NCBI GenBank assembly: GCA_014529385.2 | Contig: CM043952.1 | Location: 63,166,870-63,230,869, forward strand | Source: Adiantum capillus-veneris | Taxonomy: Eukaryota > Streptophyta > Polypodiopsida > Polypodiales > Pteridaceae | DNA length: 64,000 nt | Direction: 5' to 3' | In this document: piece after piece, positions 1 to 10,717 of the stretch | Layout: the number at the start of each line of letters is the position of its first letter | Numbering within the stretch: position 1 is the stretch's first letter | Program-made: the position numbers and the translations under genes | Notes under the pieces: generated by a model | The model's database searches: none | The model's input: the letters and a program-made list of their open reading frames with translations, nothing else | What the model was told of the DNA's origin: nothing

Positions 1-1304
1 CCCTACGGTCCTTGTTTTCCATGGGCTTAAGATTTCTCTTAGCCCCTTGTTGGAAGTTGATTCTTGAAGCCACCATGGTATGGTGTATGACTGAAAATAT
101 GGTGCGAGGCCTTTGGGAGTTAACATACTCCACCATATCCTCAGATAAACCTGCACAAAAGTATTGTTTTTGCTCTCCAAAATCCATCCAAAACTTGTCC
201 ATATATTTGTGAATAGATTCATAGGGAGAGAGCTTCAAGCTTTGCCATTCGGTGACTACTTTGTCTTTGTCTTTGACATCGCTAGCTAAAAACTGCTTCA
301 TGATGGAAGATTTTAAAGCTTTCCATGTTTGTGGAGCTTCACCATTTTCTCGTAGGCTAGACCACCATTGCCTGGTGGACTTTTGAAAATGCATAGGTAC
401 ATGACGTAGCTTAGAGGACTCCATGAAGCTCTCATCTTCAAACACTGCATCGAATTTTTGGATAAAGGCCAAGACTTTTGTCCGTAGCACCAAAGGTGCC
501 ATTGTGGGTAAGGAAAGAGATGTTCTTTCCTCCCTCTTTGAACTTTTTGAGCTTGGACAACCTTTTCCAGGCGGCATAGGATTTCCTATGGCCTCTTCTC
601 TTGGGCGGTTTGAGAGCTGCACCATCACTTTCTTTAGAAGAGGAAGAGGATGAGGAGGATGGAGAAGAGGGTGACCTCTTTCTTGCCTTTTTCTTCCCTT
701 GTTCCTCCTTTTTTGCACCATCACTTTCTTTAGAGGAGGAAGAGGATGAGGAAGATGGAGAAGAGGGTGAACTCTTTCTCACCTTTTTCTTCTCTTTCTT
801 TCTCTCTTCCCTCTTTGAATTATGGTGACGTGGAGTATGTGATGGTCTTCTCTGTTTAGGGGTTGTTGGAGAGTGTTTTGCTTGTCTTCTTCGTGGATCC
901 ATCTCCGTCGAGGTGGCAGGAGACTCGCTTCTTTCTCATTCTTTTGGTGGGGGCTCTACCGTTGAAACTTGGGTTCTCATTTGGGAGGGAGATGCCTCAT
1001 TGAGTAGTAAGTTTTTGAGCCCTTTATATGGATCCTCCTCTTCTTCCCTTATCGGAGAGAGTCCTCTTTTGGAAGTCTCACCAAGATCTTTCCTAGGTAC
1101 TCTCTCTTCTTGGTGGGGAGTTTGGAGAATACCATGGGTGCACAATTGTTGTAGCACTTCACCTTGGAGGGATGGATTGCCCAGGGCTTGTTGAAGCTTA
1201 GAAACAAGATAGGTTACAAGCATAGGGGCATCATTAGTCGCTCTATCATGAGCAAAATCAAAGCTATCAACATTCATTTCAATCTCTTTACCCTTGTTTT
1301 CCAT
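1..1304 (-). pseudogene. E1 Ty3/gypsy-type gag, 5' part, broken
   Basis: Gag polyprotein of an LTR retrotransposon, which would form the virus-like particle around element RNA. The frame starts at the ATG near 1304 (MENKGKEIEMN) and runs leftward off the window. From about 440 down to 1 the frame contains a retrotransposon gag domain with the hallmark segment STRQWWSSLRENG near 330-375. Residues encoded at 600-810 are low-complexity Ser/Lys/Glu sequence with a 32-codon tandem repeat. Lesions: an in-frame TGA at 936-938, likely CGA to TGA, and a one-base shift in the T run at 475-478 (+ strand), after which the gag domain continues in another frame. A PBS and LTR lie upstream (1779-3318). Pol would lie beyond the left edge. 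The gag identity is secure from the domain pattern; the lineage within gypsy is not determined. Confidence 0.8.
621..812 (-). repeat. 96-bp tandem repeat inside E1 gag
   Basis: Two adjacent copies of a 96-bp unit (starting at 621 and 717 on the + strand) encode two nearly identical 32-residue blocks with a run of eight Ser followed by KESDGA and then a Lys/Glu segment. The length is a multiple of three, so the gag frame is kept. Confidence 0.75.
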
Positions 1305-1778
1305 ACTAGCAAATTTTAGGTGTAAATTTTTACTTGTACTTTGGCACTTCAAGTCCTAGTTGCTACTCCTCTTTACCTTCAAAGATAAGCACTCAAGCAT
1401 CTATACCCGTCGCTCGAATATTATTACTATGAAAGGAATAGAAGAGAGGGTTTCATAGAGCCAAGACAACACCGCTTCCTGTCAAGCTTCAAATATTATT
1501 AATATGCAAGGAATAGAAGAGAGGGTTTCACAGAGCGAGGACAACACCGGTTCCTATCAAGCTTCTAATAGCTCAATAATGGTTAAGCCATAGGCAAGCC
1601 CCATAGGACTTCATTATTAAGACCATAGCTCTCAACGGTATCCCCGTTAACTGCATAAAGGAGGCGTGCTTCAAGGATGAAAAATCCCTATTCTGCTTAC
1701 TCTTTTGCAATTAATAACACCAAACTTTTGTAGCAAGCTTGAGGACCTCTCTTCTTGAGCAACAAAAGAGAAACCAAT
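1305..1778 (-). other. E1 untranslated leader with 75-bp tandem duplication
   Basis: Leader between PBS and gag start. It contains a tandem duplication of a 75-bp unit (1414-1488 and 1489-1563) with about 90 percent identity by eye; both copies hold the segment GGAATAGAAGAGAGGGTTTC. No other coding signal is seen here. Confidence 0.6.
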
Positions 1779-1790
1779 AGCTCTGATACC
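1779..1790 (-). other. E1 primer binding site, tRNA-iMet type
   Basis: On the minus strand the sequence reads GGTATCAGAGCT, the usual plant LTR-retrotransposon site complementary to the 3' end of initiator methionine tRNA. It lies two bases inside the end of the LTR (TGTTACA) and upstream of gag, which fixes the element orientation. Confidence 0.75.
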
Positions 1791-2445
1791 GATGTAACAT
1801 TTATTGCACTAGTAACATGTGTGTAGTGAAAATTGATAGAATAGTGAGCATTTCATTAAGAATAAGTTCCTAATGAGCATAGAGAGAGTACTTAGTTGGA
1901 GAAAGCAACATAGAAATTACACCTAGGTAGTTTGGCATAGATAATACTTGAAAAGAGAGAGAACTAGAACAATTGTCAATAGTTGAGGACCGGATTTACA
2001 TAAAGTCTTTGTATTATAGCTTCTCCCATCAAAAGAGACTTTTGTACATTACAATCTTTGTGTGTTCCTTGACAAAACTCGTTGGTGCCATGAAGATGGA
2101 AGCTTCATGCACCGAATTATGCTTGAAAAACACACCTAGTGGGCCTAGCCTCAATCCCAAAACCTCACACACCTTCAAAAATGGTGAGAGTTAGCAGGGA
2201 ATGAGGAAAGATTGAGAGGGAGAAGATGTATCTTACAAGAAGGAAGTATTCTCCTCACATAATCACTCTAATAGAATAGCTTAGCTTAGTAATTAGCATG
2301 GTAGAGGAGATGAGCATGCCATTGAAGCTTGGCTCTTGGTTGGATCTGCATTCCATAGCCAAGAGTTGTTGCTGTAGGCCTCTACTTCTCAATGCTTGGA
2401 GAAGGAGATTGAGTTCTTGCAAAAAGTAGATAGACTAAAATGCCA

Positions 2446-2448
<3 letters not shown>

Positions 2449-2528
<80 letters not shown>
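2449..2528. repeat. (CT)n microsatellite in E1 LTR
   Basis: About 80 bp of uninterrupted CT dinucleotide. Apparent reading frames of Leu/Ser or Arg/Glu across it are repeat artefacts. Confidence 0.95.
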
Positions 2529-2531
<3 letters not shown>

Positions 2532-2911
2532 CGACCCCTCTTCCAAAATACTCTTGCTGGCTTCCCATTGGCTCCTGCAAAGCTTAGCCAATAACAAATT
2601 AGAAGCATAATTGATAGCCTTGTGACACATGTCCCCATTTTCCCCTTTTGTGAGAGCTTTAGGTAATTAAAATAATTTATTTAAGCTCTCATTGGACCTT
2701 TTGGTCTTCTGGCCAATAGGAATCAAGCAAGCCATTGTGCTGTTGGATGCTCATTGGACCCTTGGTAGACTGTCCAATAGTATTCTAGGGAGCTGAATTT
2801 CTATTGGTTCTTTTATCAACCATTTTTAAATTGATTAGACTAATTTTACTCTAGCCTAATTCTCATTGGTCCACCTATATGGCCATGCAATAGGATTTGA
2901 GGGGAGATTGG

Positions 2912-3097
2912 GGGCAACTGGGCTAGGAGCCTTCCATGTGTCCATTCTTCCCTTTGGGGAGAGCTTGGGAATGTGTGTGTGTGTGTTTCTCTCTCTTACC
3001 CTACCATAAGGGCAACTGGGCTAGGAGCCTGCCATGTGTCCATTCTTCCCTTTGGGGAGAGCATGGGAGTGTGTGTGTGTGTTTCTCTCTCTTCCCC
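2912..3097. repeat. 98-bp tandem duplication in E1 LTR
   Basis: Unit 1 starts at 2912 and unit 2 at 3010. Both start GGGCAACTGGGCTAGGAGCC, include CCATTCTTCCCTTTGGGGAG and end in a GT run followed by TTTCTCTCTCTT. They differ at a few bases and in GT copy number. Confidence 0.8.
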
Positions 3098-3318
3098 TCC
3101 TTCCTAGGGACGTGGGAAGACTTTTTAGTCTTCCCATTACTATCCAATTCCCACCCACTTTTGGCCATTGGACAATTTAATTAAATTTAGAAACTTTAGC
3201 CTATGGAAGTCTTACTGGTCGCAAACCTTAGGTCTTTTAAGCTCCATTGATGCGCATTGCTCTTTTGTAGATTGTCCCCCTTTGGATCCCTGCTGAGACC
3301 GGTCTGGCAGCCTTAACA

Positions 3319-6300
3319 ATATTCTATCTTTTACTCCCCTGGTACCTCCCCATATTAAATGATCAGTTTGACATGAGAAAATCATTTGGGAGAATTAGAT
3401 ATTAGTTTTTATGACAGTGGACCTACAACCAATGAGCATAAAAGACGTGACACCATATGCCTCTACATCTAAGAACCCTCGTGAATCAACTCCTTCAAGC
3501 AAGTCAAGCCCTAGAAACACCCAATCTTTTGTTGACCCAAAGAAAACCTCTAGGGAGCCACCGAGAAACAAAAAGGTATATCAGCCCAAGTACCGTAAAG
3601 CTTGAGCCAGTCAAGCAATAGTTTTTTTTTGAGTAGTCTAGTAACAATTAGTGATTTGGTGTAGATCGAAGATTAAAGATCAACATAGAAAGACGAACAC
3701 ATGGGATGGATATAATCATGGTATAGTTTGAAAGCACAAGTACTACAGAAGTAACAGACAGATATGGGTACCAAAACCAAAGATGAGATCATATGAAGTG
3801 CAACCAAGACCCTCTCAAGGAAGAAGGCCAAAGGGGGTATCAACCTTGACAATAGCCCATGATACCCAACAAGAGACAATATACAAGAGGACAACATTGA
3901 ATGCTGCTAAAGTCAACCACAACCCATAAGAAGATACAAAGTAGACATGAACTCCAAGCTATACAAAGATTTGGCAACCAGTCAACCAAAGGCCAACTTC
4001 AATTGGAATTGTATGAAGTTCTCAAGAGCTCGACAAGATCTTATGTCAAAATAAGTCAACAAAGAAGCTGCAAAGGTGATGAAAGGAATTGGATTCCTCA
4101 GTCTTCCAATGCTCCTAGTTAGAAGTCAAATGTTGATGATCAACAGAGGCACACATCAACCTCAAAGGCTTCTTACAATAGGCCTAATTGGAGAATCACA
4201 CGGACAATGGAGTCTTCACAGTTAAAGAAGGAAAACCAATTCAACATTGTTGCAGACTCAAAGACAAAACAGGTATGGCAAAAGAAACCTTCAATGCCAA
4301 CTTGATTCTTCAATAATCCACTCCTTTAGGATTCAAGCTTATTTGTACCAGATGAAATGTTTGTAGTAAGCACAAGTGTAAAAAGTCAAGTCGCCAGAAT
4401 GCAAAAAACACTCTTTGGCATAGTCAAAGTTGGATTGTTGAGCCTAAAAATGAGCAAAGCATTGGTACTAAAGCTTCAAGTCTTATTAAACTTTGTGCTA
4501 AGAGTCATACTTATAAGCTTACGCTTAAGCTAGAAGAGTTGAGCATATCCAAGTAGTGTCTCTCATGCTGGATGAGATGAGTATAAGAGCCAAAGTCTAT
4601 TAACTCAATAACGGTGGCGTGACGTAGAGTCCAACACTCACACACATTGCACAATAAGATGAGAGCACCCACCCTCGACAACCAGAACCCTTCCTAAAGG
4701 GGTGCCAGTTTTTAAAGCCACATCATATGCTTTTATAGCTATACCTTATGTAGAAAGAACCCCTCAAAAATCTTTCTTGTATAGGATATTGTTTTCAATG
4801 CATTTTTGTGTATGCATATAGGGTGTCCCATAATTGGACATATGCATTAGATACTTTTTTTTTGCTTCCATCTATGCACCTTGAGTGGACTACAGTAGGC
4901 AAACCAACTTTCCATATTGATACCCTTATATTTATTGCCCTCTTATTTCTATATCCATCAGCAAATAGTCTCCTTGGTACTTAATTAATATTTCCCTTGC
5001 TAATAAAATAAAAGGCTTTGCTAACGGCTTTTAAAAAAAAAGGGCTTTCCTAATGGCTTGAAAATGCTAGAGGAAAGAAAATTAAGAAGAAAAACATAAA
5101 TGCAGAAGGTGCATTTGACCATCTCTATTTATATGCACACAAAAGTCTTTTGATTTTTCTCCTCCATGGTCTTTTCATTTCCTAAGCTCACCCTTCGTTT
5201 ATGCACTCAAGATGTTTTGAAAGGGTTTTTAATTTTTTGAGATTGGGGAGACCTATTAAGTACTCCAATAATGGGCATATCCCAAAGGCACTTTTTTCCC
5301 TGTGGGTTTTTTCCCCTTTGGTCATTCAAATATTAGATCCTAATTTAGATCATCGCTTCAATACTTCTCTTGTACATACTCTGAATAAATAAAGAGTGAA
5401 CCATTCCCTTATACTACTACAATGAACAAAGCAAAATCATCTCTCACATCAGAGAAAATGACAATCAAGATGCTAACAATGGAATGGACCTCATCAACAA
5501 ACTCATCGACAAATGGAGACAATACCACCCATCGACAACCAATCAATAACCTTCCACAACCTCCATGGGCACTGTTGAGGACGGGCACTAAAATTGAAAG
5601 GGGTGAATATCAATTGAGTCGTCGCCTGTTAACAAAAGATACTAAAGACCCAAGCCTTGATAATGCACATCAAAGATAAAGATAAAGAAGCAATAAAGAG
5701 TTACACATTTTTCACATTTTCCCAAAATGACCATGTATTGTAACCTCCCAATTTATTTCAAGCCATTCTAATAATAATGTGTTATGGGCTCAATGAGAGT
5801 TCCAAGATATAAAGAAGAAGTTAGTTAGTGTGCGTAGGTTGCAGATATAATAAGTTGTGAAGCTCTAAAGGCTTTGGGCACCCGGACAATGCACATTTTA
5901 ACCCTAGGTATATAAGGTATTGTGTAAGAAGGAATTAGGATTGTCAGCCTCATTTGTTGAGATCACTCTTAGTGAGAGCTCATGAGGTGCGTGGCTATGG
6001 AGTCCTTGAGTTTGTCCTTGCTCAGGTGAATTGATTAGCACTAATCAATGCTTAATTCTCTTTCGCTATGCCTCTTTCATTCTCTTTTATGATTGTTAAT
6101 GATTCTTGATTAGATCAATCTTAACTAAGTGGTTAATCCCACTCTAAACTTGTGTGATTGCCCTCTATCCTTTGTGTGCACATTTAGGTTTTATTGGAGT
6201 GCGTATGCTCATTAGATCTATGTGTGTGCTTGCGATTAGTGTGTTTGCATGATGGGATTAGTGATGTGTGCATCATTGCAATCATCAGTGTGTGTGATTG

Positions 6301-6510
6301 GGTTCATTTGAGGTGAAGAGAAGTAAATGTGGAGATTGCCAATTGTTATGGCTTAGCTCCTCCATACGCTGAGAAGCTCACCTCATCGATTCATCATTTG
6401 TGTTGCCATAATTAGCTCACTAATCGTGTGAGTGTTTCATGCCCTAGCCGGGTAGCTCATCACTCCACATTGACAGTTATGTGTTGGTCATTGGAGCTAT
6501 GCTACAATGG
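3319..6510. other. No recognised gene; probable degraded repeat DNA
   Basis: I find no domain or long conserved frame here. An open frame at 3411-3605 encodes a 64-residue Ser/Pro/Lys-rich peptide that could be the tail of a decayed gag but has no diagnostic motif. A similar short frame lies at 5422-5679. Near 4990-5065 two related segments (GGCTTTGCTAACGGCTT and GGCTTTCCTAATGGCTT) flank an A run. The 6160-6300 stretch is rich in TGTG. No LTR ends or promoters could be supported. Confidence 0.5.
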
Positions 6511-7475
6511 GACCTCCAACAATGACACCCAATTGGTGTGTTCTATTTCATAGATGAACTCAGATTCCTTGAGTTGCTCTATCTCTTCTTTTATCTTTTT
6601 GGCAAATGTCTCATTGTATGTATAGTTGACTTGACATCGTCTCTCATAGGAATAGTGTGTTGAAAAATGTTAGGAGCTACTCCCTTAAGGTCTTTGTATA
6701 GACATACAAAGACATCCCTAAACTCTTTCAGAGTTTTGATGAGGATTTATTTCTCTTCCTAAGACAAGTCTATAGCTATGTAGGCCAATTTTGGTTCTTC
6801 CTTTGGCTCTACTAGGTCAATCCCCATAGTGTTCTTTGGGCCTTCATAAGATTTTCTAGGTTTCTTAGGCTATCTCATTGGTTGCTCCACTGTGATGTAT
6901 CGATCTTGAAAAAGTATATTTTTTGTAATGTGATGGATCATAGATAGCCGTGGGTTGTCTCTATTGGAGTCCGTTTCAGTGGTCCATACCTCCTTCAAGG
7001 TTCTCTTCAACTCCCTGTACTTAGCTTTTCACTCTTTTTCCATCATCAAAGGTGTATTTTCTTTGGTTTTCTCAAATTTTTGCGATTTTTGTTTTGTTTT
7101 CTTTTGGGTTGTCGCTTCATGTTTTTTCCTTTCTCTAAGATACAATATCTACCATTGATTTTATCCTTGATACAATATTCTACATCTATCATAATCAAAA
7201 ATTGAGTTTTGTCCCCTATTTTTGGCACATTCTGATTTCTTCTCAGTTTAGTCTCTCATTTCTTACGATATCTCTGTTGGCATCTCCAATGCTGATTTGA
7301 GAATTCAAAAAACTTTTCTTCCCCTCCCCAGAGTAGTAGAATTTCTCTCACATACTCTTTTTCAGAGTCGGATTCCTTAGTTGTGAGTGTTTCCTCCTCT
7401 ATCTCATCTCTGGTATCATCTCTTCAAGGGTGCCAATTGCCTTGGTTTATCATGAGCTATCCATATCAAATCCAT
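6511..7475 (-). pseudogene. Fragment of G3-family pol (linker plus RT N-terminus)
   Basis: The minus-strand sequence is clearly related to 51.2-52.2 kb: the segment around 6570-6680 matches the start of the RT domain there (region preceding the catalytic part), and the frame at 7046-7228 encodes a peptide (TQFLIMIDVEYCIKDKINGR) paralogous to TQFLMQIDVHDCVKYKITSR at about 51.88 kb. The copy is full of stops and shifts. Its right end at 7475 is the insertion point of G1, so it predates G1. The rest of that older element is not recognised with certainty on the far side of G1. Confidence 0.65.
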
Positions 7476-8634
7476 TGTGAGCGGGATGAAAACACACACA
7501 ACGCCTCTATAATGACCCGACACACACTCTTGGAATGATACACACACACATTATGGGGCACCACTCGGCTTACACAACCAGCCTGGCCGAGACAGGAAAC
7601 ACACAGACGGAGTGAGAAGAGAGAGATTTCCCACTTGCCCACTCAACACTCACACATACACACTCACACACACACTCACACACACACACACACTCTCAAT
7701 TCAGCTCAAAGGAGACAAATTGCTGTTGTTTAGACTCAATGAAGCTCAGCCCAGCACCAATGGGGCAAATAGTTTACACAGTATTGAGGAAATACACCAG
7801 ATACAACCACAAAGTTAACTAGAGGCTTCACTCACCGGAGACGATTACACAGAAAAACAGCAAAAAATCTGTGAGGAATTTGGAAAAATGGACAGCACCA
7901 TTGCGTCCGGAATGCCCAAAAACCCAAGTCTACAATGTCAAAGTGCTCAAATCCGACCTCGGATGAGCAGTTTAGGGCCAAAAAATGCTCCAAAAATAGC
8001 AAAAACACACTTGCGGCTGTTTCTCCTCTCTTCTCCATGTTTTTCTGGTCTTCTCTCTGTTTTTTCAGTTCCCACACTTAACTTCTTTAGTTGGGCACCC
8101 TTGGCTTTTTAGATGACCTCAAACGGACCCCGAACAGGCCAAAAACTGACCTCGTAGTGCATAGTTGTCACCTTTTTGCATCATCTGCACACCTGGCACT
8201 CAGCTTTTTTCAATAATGCATCCCGCCACCACGTGAAGTGGCCCCAAAATATGGTCCTCATGATGACCTTTCTGCATAATTATCACAAGAAAACATCCAC
8301 GTTGTGCCCGTACTTCTCCACGTGCAAGTATTGACCCCATTCGGCCTCTTGACGCCACTAGATGCCATCTAACGCACCTGCTTACCTCATGTCGTCGGCC
8401 CGCGGATAGCTTCCTCGAGAATTTTTACGCACTACCAACTCCTCCTTATTGTAGAAAAAACACACTGGTACTGATAATAGTGAAAATCGCTGCACTATGT
8501 ACACCCTGTCCTACCTGTACACACATGGGCCCCACGTAACCACCTGGCTATGGAAATTGAATAATCCTTTATTCGATGCACCATGCATGTGTATGTACAT
8601 ATGCCCAATCCCTTGCTCAAAAAAACCCCTGACA
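7476..8634 (-). repeat. G1 3' LTR
   Basis: Direct repeat of 15057-16201. In element orientation it begins TGTCAGGGG and ends GCTCACA. It carries CA/GT-rich stretches (7665-7695). The frames at 7832-8077 and 7888-8112 are repeated in the other LTR and are not genes. Confidence 0.93.
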
Positions 8635-8641
8635 TAATGTG

Positions 8642-8651
8642 CCCATCCCCT
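8642..8651 (-). other. G1 polypurine tract
   Basis: On the minus strand AGGGGATGGG sits a few bases upstream of the 3' LTR start. The same tract precedes the 3' LTR of G2 (30799-30808), which supports it as the plus-strand primer. Confidence 0.65.
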
Positions 8652-8662
8652 AGCCTGCTAGA

Positions 8663-10717
8663 TCATTCATGATCAACAGCAGCAAAGAGAGATATGAGAC
8701 TTGCCACATCACAGGTCTCCTTATCCCTCACAAACATTACTTGCTCCACAGACAGCTCATCCTGCTCCACCATAATCAATCTAGCATGAGACAATTTAAG
8801 ATGTAATCCATTTACCTTTGAATTATGTAGAACCCCATCCAGGTTAGCCAACTGATATGTACCATTCGAGAAACACTCCACTACCTTGAAAGGGCCTTCA
8901 CACTTAATTTGAAACTTCTTTTGGAAGGTGTTGTCCAGCTTACTGTTGTAGCGCAAAACCAAGTCATGCTTCTTGATACCCTTACTTTTGACCTTTTCAT
9001 TTATCTTTGCCAAAGCCTTATCCTGCATCTGCCCATAATGCTCCAATGAGCTCATCCTATCCAACTGAACCTTCTGTAATTGTAAGAGCCTCTCTTTGAA
9101 TGCATTACTAGATGGCCCAAGTAGCTTCTCTAGCATCTTTACTGCACGCAACTCTACTTCCACAGGCAATAGTGCTTCCTTTCCATATACCAAATGAAAT
9201 GGAGTAAACCCTGTACATGTCTTCACCGAAGTACGGTAAGCCCATAATGCACTAGGCAATTCCAAATCCCAATTCTTTCCTTGGTGCTCTGTCACTTTCG
9301 AAAGAATCTGTACCAACTCACCATTGAATCTTTCATTTAAGCCATTACACTGTGGGTAATAAGGAGTGGTATGCTGGTGCCTAATCTTCATCTTTGCGCA
9401 TAAGAAGTCTAGCAGTTTAGCTCTAAATCCTGGCCCCTTATCTGAAAGTAGCTCTAATGGCACCCCAAACTTGCAACATATTTCATCATACACAAATTTT
9501 GCCACATCCTTTGCAGTGATCTTTTTTACTGCTATAGCCTCTGCCCATCTAGAGAGATAGTCCACTGCCATCAAGATATAGCTTTTGCCCCTGCTTGTGA
9601 TAGGTAACGGGCCTATTGCATCAATCCCCCACTTTTCAAACACATCAAACGCCATAATGGTTTTTCGTAGCTCTGGCTTCAACACTCTCTTCCCAAATGC
9701 TTGACACCTACTGCAAGACCTACACCAATGGTGAACATCCTTGTGCAAACTAGGCCATACATACCCCTCTTGCAAAATCTTATGCAAGGTGATCTTTAGA
9801 GCAAAATGGCCACCACATGTGCGTTCATGATTCTCTTCCAACACTTTGTAAAGCTCCTCCCGCCAAGGTACACGTCTCAATACGAGATCAGCCCCTTTCA
9901 TGTATAAGACATCACCAATCAATTTGTACATGTATGCTCTACGCACAAAGCCATACTTATTAGACTTCTGAATCTCCTTTGGAATGATTCCTGTTAGCAA
10001 AAACTCCTCTTCTTGAGCCAAAATTTCCCGGCCATGATAAAGAGGTAAAGTTGTCCTCAACACAAACAGCTCCCCAATCATGCCTTGAGCTGCTTCATGT
10101 GCCTCTCCATTTAGAGCTCGTTCAATGTGTCTGATGATCCATGCTTCAATATTTTTTAACAGGCCTTTAATTCTGAAACACATTTCCTTCAATGTGTTGT
10201 TCTTGCTCTTCCACACACCCAACACTTGCTTCACCACTAACAAGGCATCACCTTTTATGCTCAAACTTCGAACCCCATGCTTCAAACAAATGTGTAATCC
10301 GGCTTCCAGAGTAGCATATTCAGCCTCATTGTTACTATGAGCATCCAATTTGAACCCTCTCTTGCATACTAGCTTCTCGTCTGGATCATAAAGTGCTATA
10401 CCCCCTGAAGCTGCATCATGGCTCTTTCTGTATGAACCATCAAAGAACAACACATGTGCATTGCTGATCTGTGGCACTTCTTCGACTACCTTTCTCACCA
10501 CCTCTTCCTTAACAAGAAGGGGATTCTCCTTGTAGGTCAACAAATCAGCTAGGGTAGCCCTTGTACTATCTTCCACTAGAAAAGAGAACTCAAACTCTTG
10601 CAGCTCAATTACGCATTTCTTCACCACATTTGACATGTTAGTACCATTATTTAACTGTGGCAAAAAGGCATAACTCATCAAGAAAACAAAAGGTCGTGGT
10701 AGAAAGTAATGACGAAA
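8663..10717 (-). CDS. G1 pol, C-terminal part: second RNase H and integrase
   Basis: Open frame of 672 codons from the ATG at 10681, in the same frame as the RT part and separated from it by a TGA at 10718. Domains in order (residues from that ATG): connection, 1-75; RNase H of the additional (archaeal-like) type with Asp81 in FFDGSY, the NNEAEY segment at 117-122 and Asp145 in IKGDALLVV; integrase zinc finger with His285, His292, Cys323 and Cys326; catalytic core with Asp354 in GIDAIG, Asp414 in LLSDKGPGF and Glu450 in GLNERF. The last two acids are 35 residues apart, the classic DX35E. The C-terminal region shows no chromodomain that I recognise. Acts in the reverse transcription and integration complex. 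All three integrase acids are present, unlike in G2. Confidence 0.88.
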   Translation of the reverse strand, partial: FRHYFLPRPFVFLMSYAFLPQLNNGTNMSNVVKKCVIELQEFEFSFLVEDSTRATLADLLTYKENPLLVKEEVVRKVVEEVPQISNAHVLFFDGSYRKSHDAASGGIALYDPDEKLVCKRGFKLDAHSNNEAEYATLEAGLHICLKHGVRSLSIKGDALLVVKQVLGVWKSKNNTLKEMCFRIKGLLKNIEAWIIRHIERALNGEAHEAAQGMIGELFVLRTTLPLYHGREILAQEEEFLLTGIIPKEIQKSNKYGFVRRAYMYKLIGDVLYMKGADLVLRRVPWREELYKVLEENHERTCGGHFALKITLHKILQEGYVWPSLHKDVHHWCRSCSRCQAFGKRVLKPELRKTIMAFDVFEKWGIDAIGPLPITSRGKSYILMAVDYLSRWAEAIAVKKITAKDVAKFVYDEICCKFGVPLELLSDKGPGFRAKLLDFLCAKMKIRHQHTTPYYPQCNGLNERFNGELVQILSKVTEHQGKNWDLELPSALWAYRTSVKTCTGFTPFHLVYGKEALLPVEVELRAVKMLEKLLGPSSNAFKERLLQLQKVQLDRMSSLEHYGQMQDKALAKINEKVKSKGIKKHDLVLRYNSKLDNTFQKKFQIKCEGPFKVVECFSNGTYQLANLDGVLHNSKVNGLHLKLSHARLIMVEQDELSVEQVMFVRDKETCDVASLISLFAAVDHE

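Larger units (their letters stand above)
1793..3318 (-). repeat. E1 5' LTR (about 1.5 kb)
   Basis: The gag-proximal end is set by the adjacent PBS. In element orientation the LTR ends ...GTTACA. The distal end is proposed at 3318, where the minus strand begins TGTTAAGGCT, giving TG...CA ends and a length of 1526 bp. The distal end is an inference because the second LTR is outside the window. It contains a long CT array, a 98-bp tandem duplication and a striking series of ATTGG/CCAAT boxes, consistent with a promoter-bearing U3. Confidence 0.55.

Noticed and set aside
7832..8112. Open frames in G1 LTR, repeated at 15399-15679
   Set aside because: They are non-coding LTR sequence present in both LTRs; conservation is due to duplication.
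9366..9560. Opposite-strand frames inside G1 and G2 pol (also 10125-10340, 13451-13928, 29698-30084)
   Set aside because: They are shadows of the real pol and gag frames, which carry catalytic motifs.
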